Shown here: in pieces, positions 7,427 through 14,618 of the stretch | Layout of the letters: every line of letters starts with the position of its first letter | How positions within the stretch are numbered: the first letter of the stretch is position 1 | Origin: Hungatella sp. UBA3402 | GTDB lineage: Bacteria > Bacillota > Clostridia > Lachnospirales > Lachnospiraceae | NCBI GenBank assembly: GCA_002358555.1 | Contig: DEPC01000041.1 | Span: 1 to 15,461, forward strand | Length of the DNA: 15,461 nucleotides | Direction of reading: 5' to 3' | Program-made: the position numbers and the translations under genes | Notes under the pieces: model-generated | What the model was told of the DNA's origin: nothing | The model's database searches: none | What the model saw: the letters and a program-made list of their open reading frames with translations, nothing else

Positions 7427-8227
7427 CTAGAATATCACTCTCACTCCAACAATCGCTGCCATATATACTGCATAAAAAGTATATGCCAGATAATCTCGCC
7501 TGTTATAGCAAAGTGGCTTCATTTTTGTTCTTCCTGCGCCACCCCGATAACATCTTGCTTCCATAGCCATAGCTAGGTCCGTAGCACGCCGAAATGCAGA
7601 AATAAACAGTGGCACCAAAAGCGGCACCATACTTTTTGCCTTTTGGATTAAGTTTCCACTCTCAAAGTCAGCTCCACGAGCCATCTGCGCCTTCATAATC
7701 TTATCTGTCTCTTCCACCAAAATCGGAATGAACCGCAATGCAATGGACATCATCATAGAAATCTCATGAACTGGAACCTTCACTGCTTTCAAAAATCCAA
7801 GGCTTTTCTCCAATCCGTCAGTAAGCTGATTCGGTGTGGTGGTCAAAGTCATAACTGATGAACCCACCACTAAATAGATCAGCCTTAATCCCATAAAGCA
7901 GGACATCCGAAGTCCTTCTCTTGTAATCTTTAAAAATCCCAGCTGAACCAATACTTGACCATCAGTCAAAAACAAATTGAAACTGATACTGATAAGCAGA
8001 AGAAATAGGATTGCTTTCAATCCACGCACCATAAAAGGAAATGGCACTTTGGAAAGTTTGATTGCCAAAGCTAAAAATACCGTTGCCACTATATATGACA
8101 GAATATGGTCAGCCAAAAACAAAGATATAATAAATACCATGGTTCCAAACAGCTTTGTCCTAGCATCCATACGATGCAATACAGAATCCACTGGATAATA
8201 TTGTCCCAAAGTAATGTCTCTAATCAT
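7427..8227 (-). CDS. ecfT: Energy-coupling factor transporter transmembrane protein EcfT
   Basis: The membrane scaffold that links the two ATPases EcfA1/EcfA2 to interchangeable vitamin- or metal-binding S components. The 266-residue product opens with MIRDITLGQYYPVDSVLHRM, DARTKL and hydrophobic helices, and carries the two Ala-Arg-containing coupling motifs of EcfT: MARGADFESG near residue 185 and MEARCYRGG near residue 230. More hydrophobic segment follows to the C-terminus. I chose ATG 8227 because GGAGG lies five bases upstream; an in-frame GTG four codons earlier (8239) would overlap that site. It lies 29 bases after ecfA2 and 13 before truA. No S-component gene is in the window, as is usual for group II ECF systems, where S units are encoded elsewhere. 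Confidence 0.95.
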   Translation of the reverse strand: MIRDITLGQYYPVDSVLHRMDARTKLFGTMVFIISLFLADHILSYIVATVFLALAIKLSKVPFPFMVRGLKAILFLLLISISFNLFLTDGQVLVQLGFLKITREGLRMSCFMGLRLIYLVVGSSVMTLTTTPNQLTDGLEKSLGFLKAVKVPVHEISMMMSIALRFIPILVEETDKIMKAQMARGADFESGNLIQKAKSMVPLLVPLFISAFRRATDLAMAMEARCYRGGAGRTKMKPLCYNRRDYLAYTFYAVYMAAIVGVRVIF

Positions 8228-8256
8228 GTCTTCCTCCACATCTTAAAGCTTGCCTA

Positions 8257-9102
8257 TTATTCAAGCAATTTTATAATCGCATCTCTGGCTTCCTCCACTG
8301 TGGTAATCCCTTCTTCAATGGGCACTCCATGTTCTCTCAGCCTATGGATAATATAAGTCACCTGGGGCGCTGCAAGCCCCATAGTCTCCAGTTCTCTATA
8401 ATGCTCAAATACTTCCTTAGGTGCTCCATCAAATGCTTTTTCCCCATGATTCATTACAATAAGCCTGTCTGCATACCTGGCTATATCTTCCATACTATGA
8501 GATACCAAGATAATGCTCATTTTCCGTTCCTGGTGAAGCTGACTAATTTCTTCTAGTATCTCATCTCTCCCTTTAGGGTCCAGTCCAGCCGTAGGCTCGT
8601 CTAAAATTAACACCTTAGGATTCATAGCCAACACTCCTGCAATAGCGACTCTCCTCTTTTGTCCACCTGAAAGTTCAAAGGGTGATTGTTCCCAATATCG
8701 CTCATCTAACCCTACCAGCCTTAGAGCCTCTTTTGCCCTTTCTTCCACTTCTTCTTTGCCTAATCCAAGATTTTTGGGGCCATAGCACACATCAGAAAAT
8801 ACATCTATTTCAAAAAGCTGATGTTCTGGATACTGAAATACTAGCCCCACTTTGGATCGCAGATCCCTCAAACTATATCCCTCGCTGTGAATATCTGTAC
8901 CTTCATAATAAATAGTTCCGCTGGTAGGTTTTATCAGTCCATTTAAGTGTTGAATCAATGTAGACTTTCCAGAACCTGTATGGCCGATAAGCCCCACAAA
9001 CTGCCCATCTGGTATCTCAAAATTAACATTTTTTAACGCATACTGTTCAAATGCTGTTCCCTTTCCATATATATAGGTTAAATTTTCTGCTTTTATTGAC
9101 AT
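8257..9102 (-). CDS. ecfA2: Energy-coupling factor transporter ATPase EcfA2
   Basis: One of two ABC ATPases that power vitamin and micronutrient uptake through EcfT. The 281-residue protein has Walker A GHTGSGKST (40-48), Q-loop FQYPEHQLF (89-97), signature LSGGQKRR (144-151), Walker B VLILDEPTAGLD (164-175) and the switch His in LVSHSMED (199-206). The VFQYPEHQLFE block and the C-terminal extension (LAAPQVTYIIHRLREHG) are typical of the EcfA2 subtype. The start ATG 9102 follows AGGAG. It lies 70 bases after ecfA1 and 29 bases before ecfT in the same operon. All catalytic residues are present, so it should be active. Confidence 0.95.
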   Translation of the reverse strand: MSIKAENLTYIYGKGTAFEQYALKNVNFEIPDGQFVGLIGHTGSGKSTLIQHLNGLIKPTSGTIYYEGTDIHSEGYSLRDLRSKVGLVFQYPEHQLFEIDVFSDVCYGPKNLGLGKEEVEERAKEALRLVGLDERYWEQSPFELSGGQKRRVAIAGVLAMNPKVLILDEPTAGLDPKGRDEILEEISQLHQERKMSIILVSHSMEDIARYADRLIVMNHGEKAFDGAPKEVFEHYRELETMGLAAPQVTYIIHRLREHGVPIEEGITTVEEARDAIIKLLE

Positions 9103-9172
9103 TATTTTCTCCTGTCATCTATTTATCCTACCACCACAAGCCATTATTTCTAAACTTCCTGTAACAATACTC

Positions 9173-10054
9173 TCACTGTGTAATCTGACCAGGAAATTTT
9201 TCCTCAAAAATCGGAAGCAAATACTCCATCAATTCTTCCTGAGACAAGATTCCTGCTGGAATCTTCACTCCTGCCTCTTTAAGTTCCCATGCCAATTCTG
9301 TCACTTGTGGTACATCTAGACGGTAAGATTTCAATCGATTTACATCAGAAAAAATCTCCCTAGGAGTTCCGTCCATCACCAATTTTCCATCATCCATCAC
9401 AATAACTCTATCTGCCTGTATTACTTCTTCCATATAATGAGTAATCAAAAGCACTGTGATTCCTTCTTTCTGGTTCAGCTCACGAACGGTTCTTATAACT
9501 TCCTTTCTGCCATTGGGGTCTAACATTGCGGTTGGCTCGTCCAACACAATACATTCTGGTTTCATAGCCATAACCCCTGCAATGGCTACTCTCTGTTTCT
9601 GACCACCAGATAATTTATTGGGTGATTGATAGCGGTAAGTGCTCATGCCCACTGCCTCCAGACTCTCGTCTACTCGTTTCCAGATGTCCTTTGTGGGAAT
9701 TCCTATATTTTCTGGCCCAAATCCCACATCTTCCTCTACCACATTCCCAATAATCTGATTATCTGGATTCTGAAATACCATACCAGCCCTTTTTCGTATC
9801 TCCCAGACAGACTCCTCATCTGCTGTGTTCATTCCTGACACCCAGACTGTCCCTTCTGTGGGAGTTAAAATTCCATTGATATGCTTTGCAAAGGTAGATT
9901 TTCCAGAGCCATTATGTCCTAATATGGCCACAAAGCTCCCCTTTTCGATATCCAATTCTAGATTGTCAATCGCTCTGTCTATTTCTTGGATATTTTCTTC
10001 CTCATCTCTTCTAATATATTCAAATATCAGTTTGCTCGCTTTTATGATTCCCAT
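9173..10054 (-). CDS. ecfA1: Energy-coupling factor transporter ATPase EcfA1
   Basis: The partner ATPase of EcfA2 in the ECF module. Its 293 residues include Walker A GHNGSGKST (46-54), Q-loop MVFQNPDNQIIG (92-103), signature LSGGQKQR (148-155), Walker B CIVLDEPTAMLD (168-179) and the switch His in LLITHYMEE. FQNPDNQ and the C-terminal LDVPQVTELAWELK region fit EcfA1 rather than EcfA2, as does its position as the first gene of the set. A short acidic insert (RRDEEENIQEIDRA) lies before the strand leading to Walker A. The start ATG 10054 follows AGAAAGG. A separate promoter lies 40-70 bases upstream, so expression does not depend on the cell-wall-binding genes before it. Confidence 0.95.
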   Translation of the reverse strand: MGIIKASKLIFEYIRRDEEENIQEIDRAIDNLELDIEKGSFVAILGHNGSGKSTFAKHINGILTPTEGTVWVSGMNTADEESVWEIRKRAGMVFQNPDNQIIGNVVEEDVGFGPENIGIPTKDIWKRVDESLEAVGMSTYRYQSPNKLSGGQKQRVAIAGVMAMKPECIVLDEPTAMLDPNGRKEVIRTVRELNQKEGITVLLITHYMEEVIQADRVIVMDDGKLVMDGTPREIFSDVNRLKSYRLDVPQVTELAWELKEAGVKIPAGILSQEELMEYLLPIFEEKFPGQITQ

Positions 10055-10093
10055 ATTTGGCCTTTCTGTACCAATACTTTAATATGCCTTTCA

Positions 10094-10122
10094 ATTTTAG
10101 TTGAATTTGGGGCAATAGTCAA
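10094..10122 (-). promoter_or_regulatory. Probable promoter of the ecfA1-ecfA2-ecfT-truA operon
   Basis: TTGACT (10122-10117), a 17-base spacer and TAAAAT (10099-10094) on the minus strand, two single-base departures from the SigA consensus. It lies 40 bases upstream of the ecfA1 start and after a terminator-like hairpin, the expected location for a new transcription start. Confidence 0.7.
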
Positions 10123-10265
10123 GCATATTAACATTCTCTCAGAAGCTGTGGGGTATCTGCTTTGCTACGTTACTTCTACCTACCAATTTTAACTACCACA
10201 ACCAGTTAATTTAAAAAACATGAACATATCAATATACTAATTAGAAAGATTTACAGGCTAAATAA

Positions 10266-10378
10266 TATAAAAAAGAGCTATTGCCAAACAACAAGTTCAT
10301 ACAATATACCATAAATATACTAAAAATTACACTTATATATTGTAGAATAGTTGCATTTTACAACAGCTCTTTTTTATA
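10266..10378. repeat. MITE-like hairpin repeat, copy A
   Basis: A 113-bp near-palindrome. Its ends TATAAAAAAGAGCTATTG and CAACAGCTCTTTTTTATA are inverted repeats of 18 bp with one mismatch. A second block, TACAATATA, sits in mirror register about 16 bases further in on both arms. The same terminal sequence and inner CAATATAT block occur in copy B at 12695-12798. The right end abuts the stop codon of the cell-wall-binding gene (10379-10381), and the stem ends in T runs on either strand, so it can serve as a bidirectional terminator. No transposase is present, consistent with a small non-autonomous element or a REP-type repeat. Confidence 0.75.
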
Positions 10379-11128
10379 CTATTGTATCCATTTTCCAGAA
10401 CTATCTAATTGATATCCGTCTATTGTCATATTAGATAACATCTTTCCATCTGCATCCAGATAGTACCATTCTCCAGGTTTTACTTGCTTCCATCCAATAA
10501 CTCTGGAACCATCTGCATCCAGATAATACCAGTTTTCACCATAGTTGAGCCAACCAGTCTGCATAATTCCATCTTCATTTAGATAGTACCATTTATCTCC
10601 TATCTGTTGCCATCCAATCAGTGCATATCCTTCTTGCCCAAAGTAATACCACTCACTTCCAATCAGCTCCCACTGGTCTGTAATATAAGTCTTGTCATCT
10701 CTCTGATATTTTTTCCCTTGACTGTAGGTTCTCCATCTTCCGTCAGTTACTCCAAGTCCTGTCATCTGGTCCCCTTCAGCTTCTGTCCAATCACTTGATG
10801 TATATTTATTTTGGTGAGATTTCGGCATAGCCCGCACACAGAAATGATAATATCCCCCTTCTGTCATATACTCCCGAAGATCCACTCTTGTTCCACTCAC
10901 AGTCACTGTCTTTATAAAACGGTCGCCACTCTCATATAATTTTACTTGATATTCGTGGGCATCTCTTACCTTTTTCCACCGCGCCATTCCTACATGATTT
11001 CCATCCCAATAAGCTTCCTCTGGAGCATCCAGTTTTATGGAAGCTATGACAGTCATGGACATTAGAATTCCTATCATCAGAACAGTCAAAATTCCTGCTC
11101 CCCATTTCCATAAAATTTTATGTTTCAT
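10379..11128 (-). CDS. Membrane-anchored cell-wall-binding repeat protein with FN3-like domain
   Basis: A 249-residue protein with an uncleaved-looking N-terminal anchor (basic KHKILWKW then hydrophobic residues 10-30; no clear signal peptidase site). Residues 35-120 form an FN3-like beta domain (WKKVRDAHEYQVKLYESG, GGYYHFCVRAMPKS). From residue 152 to the end are choline-binding-type (CW_binding_1) repeats of about 20 residues, with cores such as GWQQIGDKWYYLNEDG and GWLNYGENWYYLDADG. Such repeats bind choline on teichoic acids or other cell-surface glycans; the ligand here is not known. It follows its paralogue by 27 bases and is presumably cotranscribed. Its FN3-like region aligns with the middle of the upstream protein. 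No enzymatic domain is visible. Confidence 0.85.
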   Translation of the reverse strand: MKHKILWKWGAGILTVLMIGILMSMTVIASIKLDAPEEAYWDGNHVGMARWKKVRDAHEYQVKLYESGDRFIKTVTVSGTRVDLREYMTEGGYYHFCVRAMPKSHQNKYTSSDWTEAEGDQMTGLGVTDGRWRTYSQGKKYQRDDKTYITDQWELIGSEWYYFGQEGYALIGWQQIGDKWYYLNEDGIMQTGWLNYGENWYYLDADGSRVIGWKQVKPGEWYYLDADGKMLSNMTIDGYQLDSSGKWIQ

Positions 11129-11155
11129 TTCTTTCCCCTTTGCTAATTAACCTGT

Positions 11156-12409
11156 TTACTTATGCCAGACTCCATTGATATCTACATAAAAAGTATCAAT
11201 TATTGTATCTCTTGCCATACTTCCTTCTCCTGGATAGAAATAATACCAGTTTTCTCCTACCTGGTTCCACCCTTCTAGCATAGCCCCATTTTGACCGAGA
11301 CAGTACATTCTTCCATTGCTCTCCAACCATCCCACATGCATAGCACCTTCTACACCGTCAGAGGCACGATTCAAAAAGTACCAAGTACTTCCTGACTGAA
11401 GCCAACCCACAAACATTTCTCCACTATCCTGCAAAAAATAACTCAATCCATCTTTTGTACTCCACCCTGTCAGCATTTTTCCTTCTTTATCAAAGAGATA
11501 CCATTTTTCATTCAGCTTTAGCCATGCATCCTTTTGGTATGTTCCGTCAGGATACCGATAGTACCAATTATTTTGGGACCATATCCATCCTACTTGTCCT
11601 GTGGCTCCTACAGGCACATTAAGGTTATCTGTTTGTCCTGTTCCATCAGACACATGAAACTCATCAATATAAATATCATCTGATTCTGTCCATCCACTTT
11701 TCTGTCCATATTTTTTCTGAGATTCTGTATATGGCACAGTACGTACTTTATAAGTATAAGTTCCCTGTTTTGTCATATAGGGATAAAAATTATAACTGGT
11801 TCCCTGAAAATCCTCCAATTTTTTTACAATGCTATTTCCTCTATATAAATAGACATCATAATATCCAGAGGTCAGTTTATTATCTCTTTCATTGACCGTC
11901 CATTCTGCTACGCCAAGCTGAGAATCTCTCCACCCTGCATCAAAAGGTGGATTATAAGTACCTTTGATTCCATTGAGTCGTACTGTAACCTCTAAACTGC
12001 CAGAAGAACTCTTTCTAGCAGAAACAAAGCTTCCTCCTTTAACACTGATATTACTAGAAGAATAGGTTCCCCGAAATGCATAATCATTATCCTCAATCTC
12101 TAAATACAGCCTCATCCTTGGTTCTTCGCCAATACTCATAGCAGACCTTGTAGAAGAAGTCCATTCTGCATTGCGCAGATAATACCTATCTGAATTTGTA
12201 GCAGCATATGTTCCAGATTGTTCATTGATTGTGTTGGAATATACAGTAATATTTTCATTGAGATATTCTCCTGCCTGTGTATCGGTACCTACACGGATTG
12301 ATATGGAGGTAATTGCCTTTGTGGCGCCAAAAGCCACTGATGAAATACTCACTGCCATCAGACATACCATAAGCAGCAATCCCAATCCTCGATTTCTTTT
12401 AATCTCCAT
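11156..12409 (-). CDS. Secreted cell-wall-binding repeat protein with FN3-like domain
   Basis: A 417-residue exported protein. It starts at ATG 12409, seven bases after AGGAGGT; an upstream in-frame start at 12445 would lack this site. The signal peptide is MEIKRNRG, a hydrophobic core, then SVAFG with likely cleavage near residue 28. Residues 30-155 are an unrecognised beta-rich region with many Ser, Thr and Tyr residues. Residues 158-248 are an FN3-like domain similar to that of the downstream gene (GTYTYKVRTVPYTESQKKYG versus GGYYHFCVRAMPKSHQNKYT). Residues 272-417 are CW_binding_1 repeats (GWIWSQNNWYYRYPDG, AWLKLNEKWYLFDKEG, GWNQVGENWYYFYPGEG), less uniform than usual. Probable role: surface attachment or adhesion; no catalytic domain is visible. 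Together with its neighbour it interrupts the usual rplQ-ecfA1 order. Confidence 0.85.
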   Translation of the reverse strand: MEIKRNRGLGLLLMVCLMAVSISSVAFGATKAITSISIRVGTDTQAGEYLNENITVYSNTINEQSGTYAATNSDRYYLRNAEWTSSTRSAMSIGEEPRMRLYLEIEDNDYAFRGTYSSSNISVKGGSFVSARKSSSGSLEVTVRLNGIKGTYNPPFDAGWRDSQLGVAEWTVNERDNKLTSGYYDVYLYRGNSIVKKLEDFQGTSYNFYPYMTKQGTYTYKVRTVPYTESQKKYGQKSGWTESDDIYIDEFHVSDGTGQTDNLNVPVGATGQVGWIWSQNNWYYRYPDGTYQKDAWLKLNEKWYLFDKEGKMLTGWSTKDGLSYFLQDSGEMFVGWLQSGSTWYFLNRASDGVEGAMHVGWLESNGRMYCLGQNGAMLEGWNQVGENWYYFYPGEGSMARDTIIDTFYVDINGVWHK

Positions 12410-12465
12410 ACATATAACCTCCTGCAAGTTATTGTCCGTTGTCAATGCTTTCCTTATCTAATTTT

Positions 12466-12494
12466 ATTATAAGTAATGGCAGGTATAGCGTCAA
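12466..12494 (-). promoter_or_regulatory. Promoter of the cell-wall-binding gene pair
   Basis: TTGACG (12494-12489), a 17-base spacer and TATAAT (12471-12466) on the minus strand, one base from the SigA consensus. It lies about 57 bases upstream of the chosen start codon. It implies that the pair is transcribed independently of the ribosomal operon. Confidence 0.85.
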
Positions 12495-12624
12495 CTTACG
12501 ATATCCTTTCGTTCTTTTTAAGACTTAATTCAGCTCTGGTATTATAGCGGACATTTGAAATTAATTCGTTGTACTAGTTAAAATTTGTAGGCAAAGATAA
12601 TACATGGAAGAAGGTTGCTCCCCC

Positions 12625-12672
12625 TCCTGCGGTTTCGGAGCCAGTAACACTAAGGCTCCTGTAGCCGCAGGA
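12625..12672. repeat. GC-rich imperfect hairpin of unknown function
   Basis: TCCTGCGG and CCGCAGGA at the outer ends, and GGAGCC and GGCTCC inside, form an 8-bp and a 6-bp stem separated by a small asymmetric internal loop (GAAA opposite CTACA on the minus strand), with an 11-base apical loop. It is much richer in GC than the surrounding sequence. There is no T tract directly after it on either strand, so it is not a typical terminator. Confidence 0.6.
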
Positions 12673-12694
12673 CTGTAGGAAATCTGCATTAATC

Positions 12695-12798
12695 AAAAAA
12701 GAGCTGTTACAAAATGATAGATTTACACAATATATCGCATAAATATCTTTGATATTATCGCAATATATTGTGAAATTGCTATATTTTGCAACAACCCC
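12695..12798. repeat. MITE-like hairpin repeat, copy B
   Basis: About 104 bp. The left end AAAAAAGAGCTGTT is identical to the terminal sequence of copy A. GTTACAAAAT and ACACAATATAT on the left arm pair with ATTTTGCAAC and ATATATTGTG on the right arm. The right tip has diverged (CAACAACCCC instead of CAACAGCTC). On the minus strand the hairpin lies about 45 bases after the rplQ stop and ends in CTCTTTTTT, so it probably terminates the ribosomal operon transcript. Confidence 0.75.
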
Positions 12799-12840
12799 TA
12801 GCATATCGCTAAAGCAATCCTATAACTTGGTATGATAGCC

Positions 12841-13377
12841 TTATACCAGCTCCAATAAAACTTCCATAGCACCATCACCTTTGCGCTGTCCAACCTTTAC
12901 AATCCTTGTATAACCGCCATTACGGTTTGTATACTTAGGTGCAATTTCATCAAACAACTTAGCTGGAATATCAGCCATCTTGGTATTTCTCTTTCTGCCT
13001 GCTGGTGTCTTTGGAACTTCCTTTACAGGATAAAGCACTTTAAGCATTTTTCTTCTTGCATGAAGTCTGGAAGGATTATCCTTTTTAATCTCTTTCTCCA
13101 CTTCATCATAAACAGTTACTTTTTTACCGTCAACAACCTCTTTTACTCTCTTACCATTGCTGTCTTTGCGAGCAACTTTAGCGGTCACTTTTACAGTCTC
13201 ATAGTTGTCCTTCTCTTTCACAGCCAGAGCAATCAAACCTTCTGCAATCTTACGTACTTCTTTAGCTCTTGCCTCTGTAGTCATTATTTTTCCATGATAT
13301 AAAAGGGCAGTTACCTGATTTCTCAGCAAGGCTTTTCTTTGACTGGAAGTTTTTCCAAGTTTTCTATATCCTGACAT
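12841..13377 (-). CDS. rplQ: 50S ribosomal protein L17 (enlarged)
   Basis: A large-subunit protein near the exit tunnel. The product is 178 residues, versus about 116-130 in most bacteria. MSGYRKLGKTSSQRKALLRN at the N-terminus and LFDEIAPKYTNRNGGYTRIVKVG near the C-terminus are classic L17. Between them are two extra lysine-rich segments around the conserved LHARRKML: roughly residues 56-102 (KVARKDSNGKRVKEVVDG and following) and 117-135. I recall similar inserts in Lachnospiraceae L17, so this reads as a lineage trait rather than a fusion. I chose ATG 13377, nine bases after GGAGG; an in-frame start at 13404 lies upstream of that site. It is the last gene of the ribosomal operon and is unusually far (203 bases) from rpoA. 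Confidence 0.95.
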   Translation of the reverse strand: MSGYRKLGKTSSQRKALLRNQVTALLYHGKIMTTEARAKEVRKIAEGLIALAVKEKDNYETVKVTAKVARKDSNGKRVKEVVDGKKVTVYDEVEKEIKKDNPSRLHARRKMLKVLYPVKEVPKTPAGRKRNTKMADIPAKLFDEIAPKYTNRNGGYTRIVKVGQRKGDGAMEVLLELV

Positions 13378-13415
13378 AATTTCTTTCCTCCATAATAGGT
13401 GCAAGCAGGGTTCTA

Positions 13416-13551
13416 TGCATCATCGGACTTACTAAAACCCCTGTCTTTTATTTTAAAAGTGCTCCGAAAAATCCCCTTTTCTCATTGTGGTTGACCTTCC
13501 AGGAGCACTTATTTAATCATACCTGTAGTCTGCATCATCGGACTTACGAAA
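13416..13551. repeat. Direct repeats flanking a hairpin in the rpoA-rplQ gap
   Basis: TGCATCATCGGACTTAC occurs at 13416-13432 and again at 13531-13547; the match extends to AAA after one differing base. Between the copies, AAGTGCTCC (13457-13465) and GGAGCACTT (13502-13510) are perfect inverted repeats around a 36-base loop. On the minus strand the stem is followed by TTTTAAAATAAAAG, a weak terminator-like tail. Function is unknown; this is normally a short gap in the operon. Confidence 0.7.
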
Positions 13552-13580
13552 CAGGCATTTACGGCGATTTACCGCAATAA

Positions 13581-14540
13581 TTACTCATCACTTGGATTTA
13601 ACTGCAAACCAAGCTCTTTTAACTTTGCCAGCACTTCTTCCAGAGATTTGCGGCCAAGATTGCGGACCTTCATCATATCCTCAGAGGTTCTATTGCATAG
13701 CTCCTCCACAGTATTGATTCCAGCCCTCTTTAAACAGTTATAAGAACGAACAGATAATTCTAGCTCATCAATATTCATTTCAAGGACTTTTTCCTTTTCA
13801 TTGTCCTCTTTTTCTACCATAATCTCTGCAGTTCTGGCATTTTCAGAAAGGTCAATAAAAAGATTTAGGTGCTCGCTGAGAACCTTCGCAGCAAGGCTTA
13901 CCGCCTCATCTGGCGCCAATGTACCATTCGTGTACACGTCCAATGTCAGCTTGTCAAAATCAGTAACCTGTCCCACACGAGTGTTCTCTACAGACATGTT
14001 TACGCGCTCTACAGGGGTATAGATAGAATCCACAGCAATCACACTGATAGGAAGGTCTTCCTTTTTATTCTTCTCAGCGCTTACATATCCCCGTCCCTTT
14101 GTTATCGTCAGTTCCATGTAAAATTTGCTGTCTGCACCGCCACTTAATGTGGCAATTACCTGGTCTGGATTCAAAATCTCAATATCTGTATCAGCCTGAA
14201 TATCTGCAGCTGTAATGACACCTTCACCTTCAAACTCGATATAAGCAGTCTTTACTTCATTATTATCACTGTTGTTCTTTATTGCTAAGCTTTTGATGTT
14301 CATGATGATTTCAGTTACATCTTCTTTAACTCCAGCAATGGAACTGAATTCATGCAAAACGCCGTCGATTTTCACCTGACTGACTGCGGCCCCAGGCAGA
14401 GAAGATAACATGATTCTTCTCAAAGAATTCCCAAGGGTAGTTCCATAGCCTCTCTCAAGTGGTTCTACTACAAACTTTCCATACTTTTTATCTTCGGAGA
14501 TTTCTGCAATTTCAATGTTTGGTTTTTCGAAATCGAACAC
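13581..14540 (-). CDS. rpoA: DNA-directed RNA polymerase subunit alpha
   Basis: The assembly platform of RNA polymerase and a contact point for UP elements and activators. The chosen start is GTG 14540, eight bases after AAGGAGG, giving 319 residues beginning (M)FDFEKPNIEIAEIS, close to the usual 314-320. An upstream in-frame start (14588) would place this ribosome site inside the gene. The N-terminal dimerisation domain contains LERGYGTTLGNSLRRIMLSS and the GVLHEFSSIAGVKEDVTEI block. The C-terminal DNA-binding domain contains LELSVRSYNCLKRAGINTVEEL and RNLGRKSLEEVLAKL. It lies between rpsD and rplQ as in nearly all bacteria. Nothing is missing. Confidence 0.97.
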   Translation of the reverse strand: MFDFEKPNIEIAEISEDKKYGKFVVEPLERGYGTTLGNSLRRIMLSSLPGAAVSQVKIDGVLHEFSSIAGVKEDVTEIIMNIKSLAIKNNSDNNEVKTAYIEFEGEGVITAADIQADTDIEILNPDQVIATLSGGADSKFYMELTITKGRGYVSAEKNKKEDLPISVIAVDSIYTPVERVNMSVENTRVGQVTDFDKLTLDVYTNGTLAPDEAVSLAAKVLSEHLNLFIDLSENARTAEIMVEKEDNEKEKVLEMNIDELELSVRSYNCLKRAGINTVEELCNRTSEDMMKVRNLGRKSLEEVLAKLKELGLQLNPSDE

Positions 14541-14618
14541 TAATAGCCCCTCCTTTTTGGTCTTATATGTCGAGGCTTTTCTACTCAATTATATCGTTAT
14601 GGTTAAACCACAACAAGA

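Larger units (their letters stand above)
10055..10378. other. Intergenic region before ecfA1
   Basis: About 324 bases without a coding gene. It holds, from right to left, the hairpin repeat immediately after the stop codon of the cell-wall-binding gene (10266-10378), an AT-rich stretch of about 140 bases in which I see nothing, and the ecfA1 promoter (10094-10122). In Firmicutes this gap normally follows rplQ directly; here it follows the inserted accessory pair. Confidence 0.7.
12410..12840. other. Intergenic region between rplQ and the cell-wall-binding pair
   Basis: About 430 bases without a convincing gene. From right to left it holds about 40 bases after rplQ, hairpin repeat copy B (12695-12798), a GC-rich hairpin (12625-12672), an AT-rich stretch of about 130 bases with nothing I recognise, the promoter (12466-12494), and a leader of about 50 bases. 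Short frames across it pass through the repeats and have no ribosome binding site, so I do not call them. Confidence 0.7.

Noticed and set aside
8228..8239. GTG start for ecfT four codons upstream of the chosen ATG.
   Set aside because: The GTG overlaps the ribosome binding site that serves the ATG at 8227, and the family N-terminus matches the ATG start.
12585..12663. Possible degraded coding remnant on the plus strand (GKDNTWKKVAPPPAVSEPVT).
   Set aside because: Only about 28 codons between stops, with no start context or family I can identify.
12600..12680. c-di-AMP (ydaO-type) riboswitch on the minus strand.
   Set aside because: Only a short stretch resembles the conserved 5' segment. 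The later conserved segments are absent, and the region lies upstream of the mapped-looking promoter of the cell-wall genes.
12574..12804. A 76-codon minus-strand frame across the intergenic repeats upstream of the cell-wall-binding genes.
   Set aside because: It runs through hairpin copy B and the GC-rich hairpin, has no ribosome binding site and no recognisable protein features.
12690..12840. L17 downstream element described after rplQ in Lactobacillales.
   Set aside because: The structure here is the hairpin repeat also found at 10266-10378, far from any rplQ, so it is not specific to L17.
14541..14588. Longer rpoA beginning at the upstream in-frame start.
   Set aside because: AAGGAGG lies inside that extension at the right distance for the GTG at 14540, and related RpoA proteins begin at FDFEKPN.
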